Assembly: GCF_002797685.1 (NCBI RefSeq)
Contig: NZ_PGFH01000001.1
Coordinates: 124,001-188,000 of the forward strand
DNA: 64,000 nucleotides
Reading direction: 5' to 3'
Source of the DNA: Salinibacterium amurskyense
Lineage (GTDB): Bacteria > Actinomycetota > Actinomycetes > Actinomycetales > Microbacteriaceae
Of the stretch, positions 41,211 through 49,907 are shown in pieces. Below the pieces are notes generated by a model. The model made no database searches. It saw nothing but the letters and a program-made list of their open reading frames with translations, and was not told where the DNA came from. The position numbers and the translations under genes are program-made. Position 1 is the stretch's first letter; every line of letters begins with the position of its first letter.

Positions 41211-42200
41211 ATGTGGCGTGGAATCGAAGTAGTCAAGAACGAGTCCGACCCGAAAGCACCGGCACACGTCGAGCTTTCTGAGCAGTTGGATGACAGCATC
41301 CTGATGCCGGGTGACGTCACGATCGACGTCGAGTTCTCCAGCCTTAACTTCAAAGACGGCATCGCGCTCACGGGCAAGCCGGGCATTGTTCGCGCGCCTC
41401 GCCTCATCGCCGGTATCGACCTCGTCGGTGTTGTTGCTGAGTCGACCGATGACCGCTTTTCTGCTGGTCAGCGGGTTCTCGTGAACGGTTGCGGCCTCAG
41501 TGAAACCCACCATGGTGGTTTCGCCGAACGTGCGCGCGTTCCCGGGGATTGGGTGGTTCCAGTGCCCGCGGGCATCAGCAACCATCAGGCCGCGGCGATC
41601 GGCACCGCCGGCTTCACCGCGATGCTCTCGGTGCTCGCGATCGAGCGCGGCGGAGTCTCCGGCGAAGTGCTCGTGACCGGCGCGGCCGGCGGAGTGGGAT
41701 CGGTGGCAATCGCTCTACTGAACAAGCTCGGCTACAGCGTGACGGCATCCACGGGTCGCGAAAGCGAGCACGACTACCTGCGCCAGCTCGGCGCCACCAC
41801 GATCATTGACCGTGCCGAACTCAGCGCGGAACCCAAAGCGCTCATGAAGCAGCGCTGGGCTGGTGCGATCGACGCCGTCGGTGGTTCTACACTCGCGTCG
41901 GCCATTGCCGCGACCGAATATGGCGGCACTGTGACGGCGTGCGGCAACGCACAGTCGAGCGAGCTGCACACGAGCGTGATGCCGTTCATTCTGCGCGGAG
42001 TGAGCCTCGTCGGCATCAACTCTGTCTTCACCCCGCGGGAGCTGCGGCTCGAAGCGTGGAGCCGGCTCGAACGTGATCTTGACCTCGGCAGCCTCGAATC
42101 GACAACGTCCACGATCGGACTAAGCGACACGATTGCAGCGGGTGCGGACATCATGGCCGGGCGCATCCGTGGCCGCACGGTCGTTGACGTGCACGGCTAA
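41211..42200 (+). CDS. YhdH/AcuI-type NADPH oxidoreductase (MDR family)
   Basis: This 329-residue medium-chain dehydrogenase/reductase is of the zinc-free quinone-oxidoreductase type. It has an N-terminal GroES-like domain (SSLNFKDGIALTGKPG is the YhdH/AcuI hallmark) and a Rossmann domain with GAAGGVGSVAIALL. Family members reduce acryloyl-CoA to propionyl-CoA with NADPH. The role here, perhaps acrylate detoxification, is inferred from family only. It stands alone with its own leaderless promoter. Confidence 0.9.
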   Translation: MWRGIEVVKNESDPKAPAHVELSEQLDDSILMPGDVTIDVEFSSLNFKDGIALTGKPGIVRAPRLIAGIDLVGVVAESTDDRFSAGQRVLVNGCGLSETHHGGFAERARVPGDWVVPVPAGISNHQAAAIGTAGFTAMLSVLAIERGGVSGEVLVTGAAGGVGSVAIALLNKLGYSVTASTGRESEHDYLRQLGATTIIDRAELSAEPKALMKQRWAGAIDAVGGSTLASAIAATEYGGTVTACGNAQSSELHTSVMPFILRGVSLVGINSVFTPRELRLEAWSRLERDLDLGSLESTTSTIGLSDTIAAGADIMAGRIRGRTVVDVHG

Positions 42201-42228
42201 CAAACGCAGCTGTGCCAGACTTTCGAGC

Positions 42229-42636
42229 ATGAACAGTCTCTTCGCCATTCTTGGATCAGCTTTTGTATTTCTCGCCGCCCTCGTTCACCTCATGATTTTC
42301 TTCATGGAGAGCGTGCTGTTCCACACGCCTCGCGTGCAGCAGATCTTTGGCGTGCGTGCTCAGGATGCCGAGATCATCAAGCCATGGGCCTACAACCAGG
42401 GCTTCTACAACGTCTTTCTCGCGCTCGGCGCCGGCACCGGCCTCGTACTCATGGGCACCGTCAGCATGTGGCCAGCCGGAATCGCCCTCGCGCTGTTTGC
42501 AGCGCTCAGCATGCTGCTCGCCGCCGTGGTCTTGATCACGTCACAGCCTAAGCAGATGGCTCGCCCCGCCATCATTCAGGGCGCCCCGCCGCTGCTCGGA
42601 ATCATCTTCCTCGTACTGGCGCTCAACGTCGGCTAA
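42229..42636 (+). CDS. DUF1304 family membrane protein
   Basis: This 135-residue protein has four predicted membrane helices. The blocks HLMIFFMESVLF and IKPWAYNQGFYNVFLALG are the DUF1304 signature. The function of the family is unknown. The ATG at 42229 has the weak -10 CAGACT seven bases upstream. It follows the MDR reductase gene after a 28-bp gap and may share its transcript. It converges on hemD. Confidence 0.9.
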   Translation: MNSLFAILGSAFVFLAALVHLMIFFMESVLFHTPRVQQIFGVRAQDAEIIKPWAYNQGFYNVFLALGAGTGLVLMGTVSMWPAGIALALFAALSMLLAAVVLITSQPKQMARPAIIQGAPPLLGIIFLVLALNVG

Positions 42637-42696
42637 CCGGCCGCCCTCAGAACCAAACAACGAGAACCGAGGCTGCTCGCGGAACTCACCACTCCG

Positions 42697-43449
42697 CTAG
42701 CGGCCGAGGTACTCCGCGAGGGTGTCGACGAGCGACTGGCTCGAGCGGTCTTCGGCAATCACGTGAACCGTGAGGCCCGCATCCCGAGCATCAAAAGCGG
42801 TGCGCGGCCCAATGCAGGCCACAATCGTGTCGTCGGGCAAAGGCGCCAACTGTTCGGCGACTTGACGAGCGACTGAACCGGAACTCACCAAGATCGCTGA
42901 GATACGGCCGGATGCAACATCCTCCCGCACCTTGTCTGCCACGGGGATACCGACAGTGCGGTACGCCGAGACGGCTACGACCTCATGCCCGAGAGCACCC
43001 AAGCCATCGACCAGCGTGGTGTCAGCCAGGCTCGACTGGGGTGCGAGCACTCGCAAGCCGGGGCCGGCATCCGGCCATTCCTTGACCAGGCCGCGCCCGG
43101 AGTTATCGAGTTCCGGCACGAAGTCGACGCGATGCCCGGCAAGAGTCAAGGCACTAGCCGTCGTCTCGCCCACGGCCGCGATCTTCGTGTTCTCGGGGAT
43201 CTTTACGCCGCTCGCCATCAAAACATCGACGGTGGTCGCGCTTGTGACGGCGATCCAATCGAACTGCCCATCATTGAGTTCGTGGAACGCGTTAGCGAGC
43301 GCGGAAACGTTCTCTGAGGGTGCGAAGTTGATTAGGGGTGCGATAACGGGAATTGCTGAGTGGTCCCTCAGCAACGCTGCGACGCTGTCGCCCCAATTGC
43401 CTCCGCGTGGAACGAGCACGCGCAAACCATCGAGTGCTTTGCTTGCCAT
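42697..43449 (-). CDS. hemD: Uroporphyrinogen-III synthase
   Basis: This 250-residue enzyme cyclises and inverts ring D of hydroxymethylbilane. The sequence is variable in this family but the two-lobed pattern is present: VLVPRGGNWGDSVAALL at the start, FDWIAVTSATTVDVL in the first lobe, and ILVSSGSVARQVAEQL in the second. It completes the pathway encoded further right by hemL-B-C and hemE. The leader contains a hairpin that buries a GGGGGAG ribosome site. It is on the same strand as the other heme genes but separated by three membrane-protein genes. Confidence 0.87.
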   Translation of the reverse strand: MASKALDGLRVLVPRGGNWGDSVAALLRDHSAIPVIAPLINFAPSENVSALANAFHELNDGQFDWIAVTSATTVDVLMASGVKIPENTKIAAVGETTASALTLAGHRVDFVPELDNSGRGLVKEWPDAGPGLRVLAPQSSLADTTLVDGLGALGHEVVAVSAYRTVGIPVADKVREDVASGRISAILVSSGSVARQVAEQLAPLPDDTIVACIGPRTAFDARDAGLTVHVIAEDRSSQSLVDTLAEYLGR

Positions 43450-43457
43450 GTTCCTAT

Positions 43458-43476
43458 ACTCCCCCTGTTGGGGAGT
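43458..43476 (-). promoter_or_regulatory. Hairpin in the hemD leader
   Basis: ACTCCCC and GGGGAGT pair perfectly (seven bp) around a five-base loop, nine bases before the hemD ATG. The right arm includes the ribosome-binding GGGGGAG, so folding could limit translation. Confidence 0.5.
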
Positions 43477-43491
43477 AAGACGCTAATCGAG

Positions 43492-43731
43492 CTAGTCGTC
43501 GTCGCTCAGAATTGCCCAGGCAACTACGGAAACAACCGAGACTGCGGCTGCTGCAGCACCGATAATCCACGGGAGCGGATTGGTCTCGTACGAGCTGCGA
43601 ACGCGGGTTGCGACCTCGTCAACGCGCTTGCCGACGTTGAACTTATCTTCGATCGCGTCGAGCGTTGCTTCGAGCTCTTCGCGAGCCTGTTCGAGCTTGT
43701 CGTTGGTTTTGATGCTCATATCTTCAGACAT
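43492..43731 (-). CDS. DUF3618-like small membrane protein
   Basis: This 79-residue protein has a charged helical N-terminal part (LEQAREELEATLDAIEDKF is typical of DUF3618) and one C-terminal membrane segment (LPWIIGAAAAAVSVVSVVAW) ending in SDDD. Such proteins accompany the holin-like and YtxH proteins that precede it, and are thought to be envelope-stress or scaffold proteins. Its start overlaps the preceding stop (TAATG). Confidence 0.85.
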   Translation of the reverse strand: MSEDMSIKTNDKLEQAREELEATLDAIEDKFNVGKRVDEVATRVRSSYETNPLPWIIGAAAAAVSVVSVVAWAILSDDD

Positions 43732-44159
43732 TATGACCTCGGCTTTCGGGTGCCTTTGATGGCACGAACGTCGCTCTTAATACTTTCGATCGTCTCCGTG
43801 GGCGCTGGCGGCGTTCCCTTTTTGACGAGCGCGACGCCCACCAGAACCAGGATGGCCACGATGACCAGCAGGATGCCGGCAACAATGAGCGCTGCCGCCC
43901 ACGCCGGAACTACTTCAGCAAAGCCAAGCACTGCTGCAGCGATGAGAACCATGAGAGCGAAAAGTGCGAAGAACGCAGCTCCCGCAAACAGCCCAATGCC
44001 GATGCCGGCGTTCTTGAGCTTGCCCACCATCTCGCTCTTGAGCGATTCGATTTCACCGCGAACGAGCTCGCCTAGGAGGCGGGGAACGTCAGCGATGAGT
44101 GCAGCGAGCGAACGCTTGGGCTCGCGCTGCGGGTCTGACTTCGGTGTGTCACCGTTCAT
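43731..44159 (-). CDS. Phage-holin-family (3_6) membrane protein
   Basis: This 142-residue protein has two membrane helices (GIGLFAGAAFFALFALMVLIAAAVLG and AALIVAGILLVIVAILVLVGVALV) after a cytoplasmic helix LAALIADVPRLLGELVRGEIE. This is the actinobacterial 'phage holin family' architecture found on chromosomes; it does not imply a prophage. Translationally coupled to the DUF3618-like gene and eight bases after the YtxH-like gene. Confidence 0.87.
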   Translation of the reverse strand: MNGDTPKSDPQREPKRSLAALIADVPRLLGELVRGEIESLKSEMVGKLKNAGIGIGLFAGAAFFALFALMVLIAAAVLGFAEVVPAWAAALIVAGILLVIVAILVLVGVALVKKGTPPAPTETIESIKSDVRAIKGTRKPRS

Positions 44160-44167
44160 GGCAGCCC

Positions 44168-44542
44168 CTACTTCGAGTTAGTGGACTTCGTCGTTGATGC
44201 CGATGACGAAGACTTCTTGGCGGCAGGCTTCTTCTTGGAGGAGCTGCTCGAGGACGTCGACGACTTCGACGCGGTCGTGCTTGAGGAAGAGTTGTTGCTG
44301 TTGCTCTTGCTGCTCGCAACCTGCTTAACAACCTTCTTGGCGCCGTCTGCGAGGAATTCCGCGACATCCGGGGCCTTGTCTTTTACAAAGTCTTCAGCGT
44401 TGTGGCGCTGCTCCGCAATGCGGGGATCGTTCCACAGCTTGTTAGCGGTGGCCTTGATCTTTTCGTACTTTTCGCGGCCAGCGCGGGTGCCCAGCACGTA
44501 GCCGATGCCGAGTCCTACTACTAGGAGGATCTTGCCCTTCAT
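44168..44542 (-). CDS. YtxH-like protein with Ser/Lys-rich tail
   Basis: This 124-residue protein has one short membrane segment at the start (ILLVVGLGIGYVLGTRAG, the YtxH motif), then a charged helix. The last 50 residues are almost entirely Ser, Lys, Thr and Asn, a disordered basic tail that might bind nucleic acid or the cell wall. The ATG at 44542 follows CGGAG; the frame continues upstream without family character. It heads the three-gene cluster. Confidence 0.83.
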   Translation of the reverse strand: MKGKILLVVGLGIGYVLGTRAGREKYEKIKATANKLWNDPRIAEQRHNAEDFVKDKAPDVAEFLADGAKKVVKQVASSKSNSNNSSSSTTASKSSTSSSSSSKKKPAAKKSSSSASTTKSTNSK

Positions 44543-44717
44543 GGTGAACTCCGTTTCTTGTTGGCGGTTGGTTATTCCAACATACTCGCGATAGCTGCAG
44601 CCCGTGGTCAGGGTTTTCTGGTATCGCAGGTAGCCAGTTTGGAGCATATTCTCAGATAGGCATAGCCCTAACGCCAGAACTCACACAGAGTTTGCAGTTC
44701 TGTTGCTGCGCGTTGTT

Positions 44718-46103
44718 CTACTCCGGAGCGGATGCCGCGGCGGCAGCCTTTGCGGCGGCGGGCAGTGCTTCGACAATCTTCGAGACCACGCCATCGTCGT
44801 GGGCTGCCGAAACGAACCACGCCTCGAACACGCTCGGAGGCAGTGAGACTCCCGACTCCAGCATGGAGTGGAAGAACGGTGCGTAGCGGTAGCCCTGCTG
44901 CGCCTTCACGTCAGCGAAGTTCAGAGGCTCAGTGCCACTGAACACAAACGAGAACAGGTTGCCTGCGTGCTGCACGACGTGCTCAACACCCTCGGCGGAG
45001 AGTGCCGCAGAGGTTTCGGTCGACAGCGTTTCGGCAACCTGGTTGAGCCGTGAATACACGGCGTCGTCAGCGAGCCGAAGCGTAGCGAGGCCCGCAGCGA
45101 CGGCGACGGGGTTTCCGCTCAGGGTGCCTGCTTGGTAGACGGGGCCGAGGGGAGCCAGCAACTCCATAATGCGAGCCGAACCGCCCAAGGCGGCCAGCGG
45201 CATCCCGCCACCAATGACCTTGCCAAAGGTGAAGAGGTCGGGAACCCAGCGTGCCTCAGGGGCGTCGGGGTTCGCGACCGCCGCGGCACGAGCATCCAAG
45301 CCCCAGTAGCCGGCGGAGTCGACACGGAAGCCGGTGAGAACTTCATCGCTGATCGCGAGGGCGCCGTGCTCGTGGGCGATGCGCACGATGGTTTCATTGA
45401 AGCCGGGCTGCGGGGCAAGAACACCCATGTTCGCGGCGGCGGCTTCAAAGATCACGCCAGCAATGTCGTGGCCATGTTCGGCGAAGACCTGCTCGAGAGC
45501 GGCAACGTTGTTGTACTCGATCACGAGCGTTTGAGCTGCGGTCTCGGCGGTGACTCCCGCAGAGCCGGGCATCGAGAGCGTGGCAAGACCAGAGCCGGCT
45601 TCAGCCAAGAGCCCGTCGGAGTGACCGTGGTAGTGACCGGCGAACTTCACGAGCAGGCGGCGACCGGTGGCACCGCGAGCAAGCCGGATGGCCGTCATGG
45701 TCGCTTCGGTGCCGGTCGAGACGAGACGCAAGCGCTCGATGGGGCTCACTCCCCCGACGCTAATGCGGGCACGCACGAGTTCGGCGAGTTCAGTCTCGGC
45801 GGGAGTGGATGCTCCAAAGCCGAGGCCGCGCGACGCTGCCTGCTGAACGGCGTCAATCACTTCAGGATGAGCGTGGCCGAGAATGGCGGGGCCCCAGGAG
45901 TTGACGAGGTCGATGTACGACCGGCCCTCAACATCCGTCACGTACGAGCCGGAAGCTTTCACGTAGAAGCGAGGCGTTCCGCCGACGGAACCGAAGGCAC
46001 GCACGGGCGAGTTCACGCCGCCTGGCAGCACGCCGCGAGCGCGGTCGAACGACTGCTGGTTAGTGGCGGGGGCGGGCGGGGTGTTGGACGTGGTGTCGCT
46101 CAT
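44718..46103 (-). CDS. hemL: Glutamate-1-semialdehyde 2,1-aminomutase
   Basis: This 461-residue PLP enzyme makes 5-aminolevulinate from glutamate-1-semialdehyde. Motifs: [31 protein letters not shown] and the PLP lysine in [10 protein letters not shown]. The start ATG overlaps the hemB stop (ATGA), fixing it at 46103. It is the last gene of the leftward heme operon, and with HemA forms the C5 route to aminolevulinate. Confidence 0.96.
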   Translation of the reverse strand: MSDTTSNTPPAPATNQQSFDRARGVLPGGVNSPVRAFGSVGGTPRFYVKASGSYVTDVEGRSYIDLVNSWGPAILGHAHPEVIDAVQQAASRGLGFGASTPAETELAELVRARISVGGVSPIERLRLVSTGTEATMTAIRLARGATGRRLLVKFAGHYHGHSDGLLAEAGSGLATLSMPGSAGVTAETAAQTLVIEYNNVAALEQVFAEHGHDIAGVIFEAAAANMGVLAPQPGFNETIVRIAHEHGALAISDEVLTGFRVDSAGYWGLDARAAAVANPDAPEARWVPDLFTFGKVIGGGMPLAALGGSARIMELLAPLGPVYQAGTLSGNPVAVAAGLATLRLADDAVYSRLNQVAETLSTETSAALSAEGVEHVVQHAGNLFSFVFSGTEPLNFADVKAQQGYRYAPFFHSMLESGVSLPPSVFEAWFVSAAHDDGVVSKIVEALPAAAKAAAAASAPE

Positions 46104-47095
46104 CGGCGTAGCCATTCTGCAAGTTCGGTTGCGTAGTAGGTGAGCACCGCTTCGGCGCCCGCCCTCTGGATACTGAGTACTGATTCTTCGATAGCACGGC
46201 GGCGGTCGATCCAGCCGTTCGCTGCGGCGGCCTCGATCATCGCGTACTCGCCGGAGACTTGGTACGCCCACACCGGCACACTGCTGATGGCGCTGGCGTC
46301 GGCCAGCACATCGAGGAAACTCATCGCGGGCTTGACCATCACGACGTCGGCACCTTCGTCGATGTCGAGTTCAACTTCGCGGATGCCTTCGCGGCGGTTG
46401 GCCGGGTTCTGTTGGTAGGCGCGGCGGTCGCCCTCAAGCGAGGACTGCACGGCTTCGCGGAACGGACCGTAGAAAGCCGAGGCGTATTTGGCGGCGTAAC
46501 CGAGCAAGGGGGTGTCGGTGTGGCCAGCGGTGTCGAGAGCATCGCGTACTTCGGCGACTTGGCCGTCCATCATGCCGCTGAGGCCCAGTAGTTGCGAGCC
46601 GGCTTCGGCCTGAGCCACGCCCATTTCGCGGTAGCGCTCGAGGGAGGCGTCGTTGTCGACGATGAGCTCGGTCGCGCCGGTGACGGGGTGAGTGCGCTCG
46701 CGCAGCACACCGCAGTGGCCGTGATCGGTGAATTCGTCGAGGCAGAGATCGGTCTGCACCACGAGGGCGTCACCGGCCTCGGCGACAGCCGCGCGCGTGG
46801 CGACGTTGAGGATTCCGTTCGGGTCAATCGCCCCCGAGCCCTCGGCATCCTTGTGCTCAGGAACACCGAACAGCATGATGCCACCGACGCCCAGCTCGGC
46901 TGCTTCGGCAATCGCGCGGCGCATCGAATCGAGAGAATGCTGCTGCACGCCCGGCATCGAACTAATCGGAACCGGCTCGCTCAGACCCTCGCGTACGAAC
47001 ATCGGCAAGATGAGCTGGCCCGGGTGAGTGCGGTTTTCGGCGACCAGGCGACGCATCGCCGGGCTCGACCGCAAACGGCGGGGGCGGATGATCAC
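46100..47095 (-). CDS. hemB: Delta-aminolevulinic acid dehydratase
   Basis: This 331-residue enzyme condenses two aminolevulinates into porphobilinogen. The Cys-containing metal region is [13 protein letters not shown], and the Schiff-base lysine lies in [13 protein letters not shown]. The GTG at 47095 overlaps the hemC stop codon (GTGA); a 70-codon upstream extension lies within hemC and is rejected. It is translationally linked to hemL. Confidence 0.96.
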   Translation of the reverse strand: MIIRPRRLRSSPAMRRLVAENRTHPGQLILPMFVREGLSEPVPISSMPGVQQHSLDSMRRAIAEAAELGVGGIMLFGVPEHKDAEGSGAIDPNGILNVATRAAVAEAGDALVVQTDLCLDEFTDHGHCGVLRERTHPVTGATELIVDNDASLERYREMGVAQAEAGSQLLGLSGMMDGQVAEVRDALDTAGHTDTPLLGYAAKYASAFYGPFREAVQSSLEGDRRAYQQNPANRREGIREVELDIDEGADVVMVKPAMSFLDVLADASAISSVPVWAYQVSGEYAMIEAAAANGWIDRRRAIEESVLSIQRAGAEAVLTYYATELAEWLRR

Positions 47096-48006
47096 GCCCG
47101 CGCTCCCGTGAGATCCCCGGCACCCTGCGACAACAGTTCGTCGGCGACCCGCTGTGCTGCCTCGCGCGCCGGGTCTTCGACGTCGTTGACGTACAGCGCG
47201 TGCGAGCTGGTGAGGTAGCGGGAGCCGTCGAGGGCATAGACCCGGGCATCCAAGAACAGGAGGCCGTCGTCGATCACGGCGTGCGCTCCGAGGGGAGCCG
47301 AGCATCCGGCGTCAAGAAGGGCCAGAACGTAGCGTTCGGCCTCAGTCTTGGTGCGGCTGGGCTTGTGGTCGAGAACCTTGACGAGCTTCTCGTCGCCGTC
47401 GCGAACCTCGATGGCGAGGGCGCCCTGACCGGGAGCGGTGGGCCAGCCCGAGATGCCGAGGTACTCGGTAATGGCGGCGGCACGACCGGCGCGGGCGAGG
47501 CCGGCGGCGGCGAGAATGACAGCATCCAACTCACCGTTCGTCACCTTGTCGAGACGCGAATCAATGTTGCCGCGAATGTCGACTACTTCGAGGTCGGGGC
47601 GACGCGAACGCAGTTGCGCTTGACGACGCGGCGAGCCGGTGCCGACGCGAGCGCCAGCCGGAAGAGTGTCGAGGGTGAGCTCATCGCGAGCACACAGCAC
47701 GTCACGCTCGTCGGCGCGCTTGGGCACCGCCGCAATCGTGAGGCCGGGCACATTGGCGGTCGGCAAGTCTTTCAACGAGTGAACGACAACGTCGCACTCA
47801 CCGGCGAGCAGTGCTTCGCGAAGCGCGTTCGCGAACACACCCTGGCCACCGATCGTGGAGAGCGACTCGGTTGAGCGGTCGCCCTGAGTGGAGATCGGGA
47901 TGATCTCCGTCTCGACGCCGGTCTTGCTTTCAAGCTGGCATGCCACCGTGGTGGTCTGCGCCATGGCGAGAGTGCTTCCTCGCGTGCCAATTCGGATGAC
48001 GGTCAC
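47092..48006 (-). CDS. hemC: Hydroxymethylbilane synthase
   Basis: This 304-residue porphobilinogen deaminase has the start [14 protein letters not shown] and the dipyrromethane-cofactor Cys in [12 protein letters not shown] near residue 232. It joins four porphobilinogens. It overlaps both hemH (by four bases) and hemB, consistent with one operon. No anomalies. Confidence 0.96.
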   Translation of the reverse strand: MTVIRIGTRGSTLAMAQTTTVACQLESKTGVETEIIPISTQGDRSTESLSTIGGQGVFANALREALLAGECDVVVHSLKDLPTANVPGLTIAAVPKRADERDVLCARDELTLDTLPAGARVGTGSPRRQAQLRSRRPDLEVVDIRGNIDSRLDKVTNGELDAVILAAAGLARAGRAAAITEYLGISGWPTAPGQGALAIEVRDGDEKLVKVLDHKPSRTKTEAERYVLALLDAGCSAPLGAHAVIDDGLLFLDARVYALDGSRYLTSSHALYVNDVEDPAREAAQRVADELLSQGAGDLTGARA

Positions 48007-49172
48007 GGTGCTACCCCCGCGGCTGCGGGCTTAAAGCCGAGCCGCACATTCTCACAGCACCCGGGACGACACACGTCGTACCAGGGGCCGAGCTTGGTCA
48101 GTGCGGGGCGATCTGCCACCGGCACTCCGTCCCGACGCTCCAACACGAGGTCAACAAGACCCGTGACGAACGCCGGATGCACGCCAGGCGTCGGAACGCG
48201 GACGGCAAACATGTTGTGCCCTCCCGCCGTTTCGAGCGCCTCCGTGTCGAGGTCCCACTTCACTTCCATGTGGTCGGAGATGAAGCCGACCGGAACGATA
48301 ACGACCGCTTCGATGCCATCGGCGGCGAGCGCATCAATCGCATCATTGATGTCGGGCTCGAGCCACGGCATCGAGGGCGGGCCACTGCGCGACTGGTACA
48401 CGAGGCTGTGGGCCGGAAGCGGAGCCTCGGGCGAATCAACAGCCTGCGCTGCCATGACAACTTCGGAGACAGCGAGGTGCTGCGCGGCGTACGCGCCGCC
48501 TTCGCCAAAGCCACGCGACTCGGGGCCGCTCTTGGCGGCATCCGTCGAGGGGATGGAGTGAGTGGCGAAAAGTACGTGCGTCTTTTCGGGAGCAATGCCC
48601 TGAGCAGCAACCTTCGCGAGGCCCTCGCGCACGCCGTCGATGAACGGCTGAACGAACCCCGGGTGATCGAAGAACTGGCGAACCTTGTCGATCTGAATCG
48701 TGCCTTCGAGACCGGTCTGCTCGAGCGCGATCGCGTAATCTTCGCGGTACTGACGGCAGCTGGAGTACGAGCTGTAGGCGCTCGTGCCCACGGCGATGAG
48801 CTTCTTGTAGCCGCGTTCGTTGGCTTCGGTGAGCGCATCGCTCAAGCAAGGGTTCCAGTTACGGTTTCCCCACAGCACCGGCATGTCGATACCGCGGCGA
48901 GCAAGCTCTGCTTCGAGAGCGGCTTTCAGCTCGCGGTTCTGGTCGTTGATGGGGCTGACGCCACCAAAGGCGCGGTAGTGGTGCGCCACCTCTTCGAGAC
49001 GCTCTTCGGGGATGCCGCGGCCGCGCGTGACGTTGCGCAAGAACGGGATGACGTCGTCTTGACCCTCGGGGCCGCCGAAGCTGGCGAGCAGAATGGCGTC
49101 GTAGGCCACCGCTTCTTCCACATGTTCGGGGCCGGATGCTGCGGCATCCGTTGCTCCCAGAATGCGAGTCAC
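48003..49172 (-). CDS. hemH: Coproporphyrin III ferrochelatase
   Basis: This 389-residue enzyme (also called CpfC) inserts iron into coproporphyrin III. The catalytic His/Glu region reads FISDHMEVKWDLD. A C-terminal CRPGCCEN segment plus an upstream Cys fits the [2Fe-2S] cluster known for actinobacterial members. The presence of hemQ next to it supports the coproporphyrin-dependent route. The start ATG overlaps the hemQ stop. Confidence 0.94.
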   Translation of the reverse strand: MTRILGATDAAASGPEHVEEAVAYDAILLASFGGPEGQDDVIPFLRNVTRGRGIPEERLEEVAHHYRAFGGVSPINDQNRELKAALEAELARRGIDMPVLWGNRNWNPCLSDALTEANERGYKKLIAVGTSAYSSYSSCRQYREDYAIALEQTGLEGTIQIDKVRQFFDHPGFVQPFIDGVREGLAKVAAQGIAPEKTHVLFATHSIPSTDAAKSGPESRGFGEGGAYAAQHLAVSEVVMAAQAVDSPEAPLPAHSLVYQSRSGPPSMPWLEPDINDAIDALAADGIEAVVIVPVGFISDHMEVKWDLDTEALETAGGHNMFAVRVPTPGVHPAFVTGLVDLVLERRDGVPVADRPALTKLGPWYDVCRPGCCENVRLGFKPAAAGVAP

Positions 49173-49849
49173 GACAGCACCTCGGCAATCTCGTCGAGCG
49201 TGATGCGTCGGCCCGTGTAAAACGGCACCTCTTCGCGCACGTGCATGCGGGCATCCGTTTGACGCAAGTGGCGCATGAGGTCGACTAGGTCAACGAGTTC
49301 GGGGGCTTCGAGCGCGAGCATCCACTCGTAGTCTCCGAGCGCGAAGCTTGCGACGGTGTTGGCGAGAACCTGAGGCATCTCGGAACCCTTGATGCCGTGG
49401 TCGCGCAACATCTTGCTGCGCTCGGCGTCGGGCAGCAGGTACCACTCGTAGCTGCGCACAAAGGGATAGATGGTGAGCCACGCTTCGGGCTCTTTGCCAC
49501 GCATGAACGCGGGCATGTGGCTCTTCGAGAACTCGGCGTCGCGGTGCACACCCATGGCGTTCCACGTGGGAAGCAAGGAGGCGAGCGGCTCGCTGCGGCG
49601 CAATTCACGCAGCGCCCACTGGATGTCTTCGGGATTGTTGCCGTGCAGCCAGATCATGAGGTCGGCATCGGCACGCATTCCCGACACATCGTAGAAGCCA
49701 CGAACGGTGACTCCACGGGCCTCGACCGCAGCAACGGCAGGAGCGAGATCGCCGGCAGCAGCGGGACGGTGCGGATCGCGACGGAACACCGCCCACAGGG
49801 TGTATCCCAAAACTTCGGCGGGCTTCTCGACGTCAGTCATGTCTTCCAT
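49169..49849 (-). CDS. hemQ: Coproheme decarboxylase (chlorite-dismutase fold)
   Basis: This 226-residue HemQ (ChdC) performs the last step, two oxidative decarboxylations of coproheme to heme b. The catalytic Tyr is in IYPFVRSYEWYLL, and the heme-ligand His probably in MLRDHGIKG. A GTRITL-like end (YTGRRITLDEIAEVL) follows. The ATG at 49849 or one three codons later may be used. A candidate iron box lies just upstream, so the hemQ-H-C-B-L block may have its own iron-controlled promoter. Confidence 0.94.
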   Translation of the reverse strand: MEDMTDVEKPAEVLGYTLWAVFRRDPHRPAAAGDLAPAVAAVEARGVTVRGFYDVSGMRADADLMIWLHGNNPEDIQWALRELRRSEPLASLLPTWNAMGVHRDAEFSKSHMPAFMRGKEPEAWLTIYPFVRSYEWYLLPDAERSKMLRDHGIKGSEMPQVLANTVASFALGDYEWMLALEAPELVDLVDLMRHLRQTDARMHVREEVPFYTGRRITLDEIAEVLS

Positions 49850-49891
49850 TCTCTCCCCTGCCTTCTGGGCAAACTGGGAGAATACCTGTGA

Positions 49892-49907
49892 GTTAGGCGA
49901 ACCTAAC
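49892..49907 (-). promoter_or_regulatory. Candidate DtxR/IdeR iron box upstream of hemQ
   Basis: On the minus strand GTTAGG-TTCG-CCTAAC forms a six-bp dyad with a TTCG loop. The 19 bases from its second base match the IdeR/DtxR consensus TTAGGTTAGGCTAACCTAA at 14 positions. TATTCT downstream at 16 bp would be the -10, placing the box over the -35. Confidence 0.45.

Noticed and set aside
43731-44159. Prophage suspected from a holin-family protein
   Set aside because: Holin 3_6 proteins are ordinary chromosomal genes in actinobacteria; no lysin, capsid, terminase or integrase gene is nearby.
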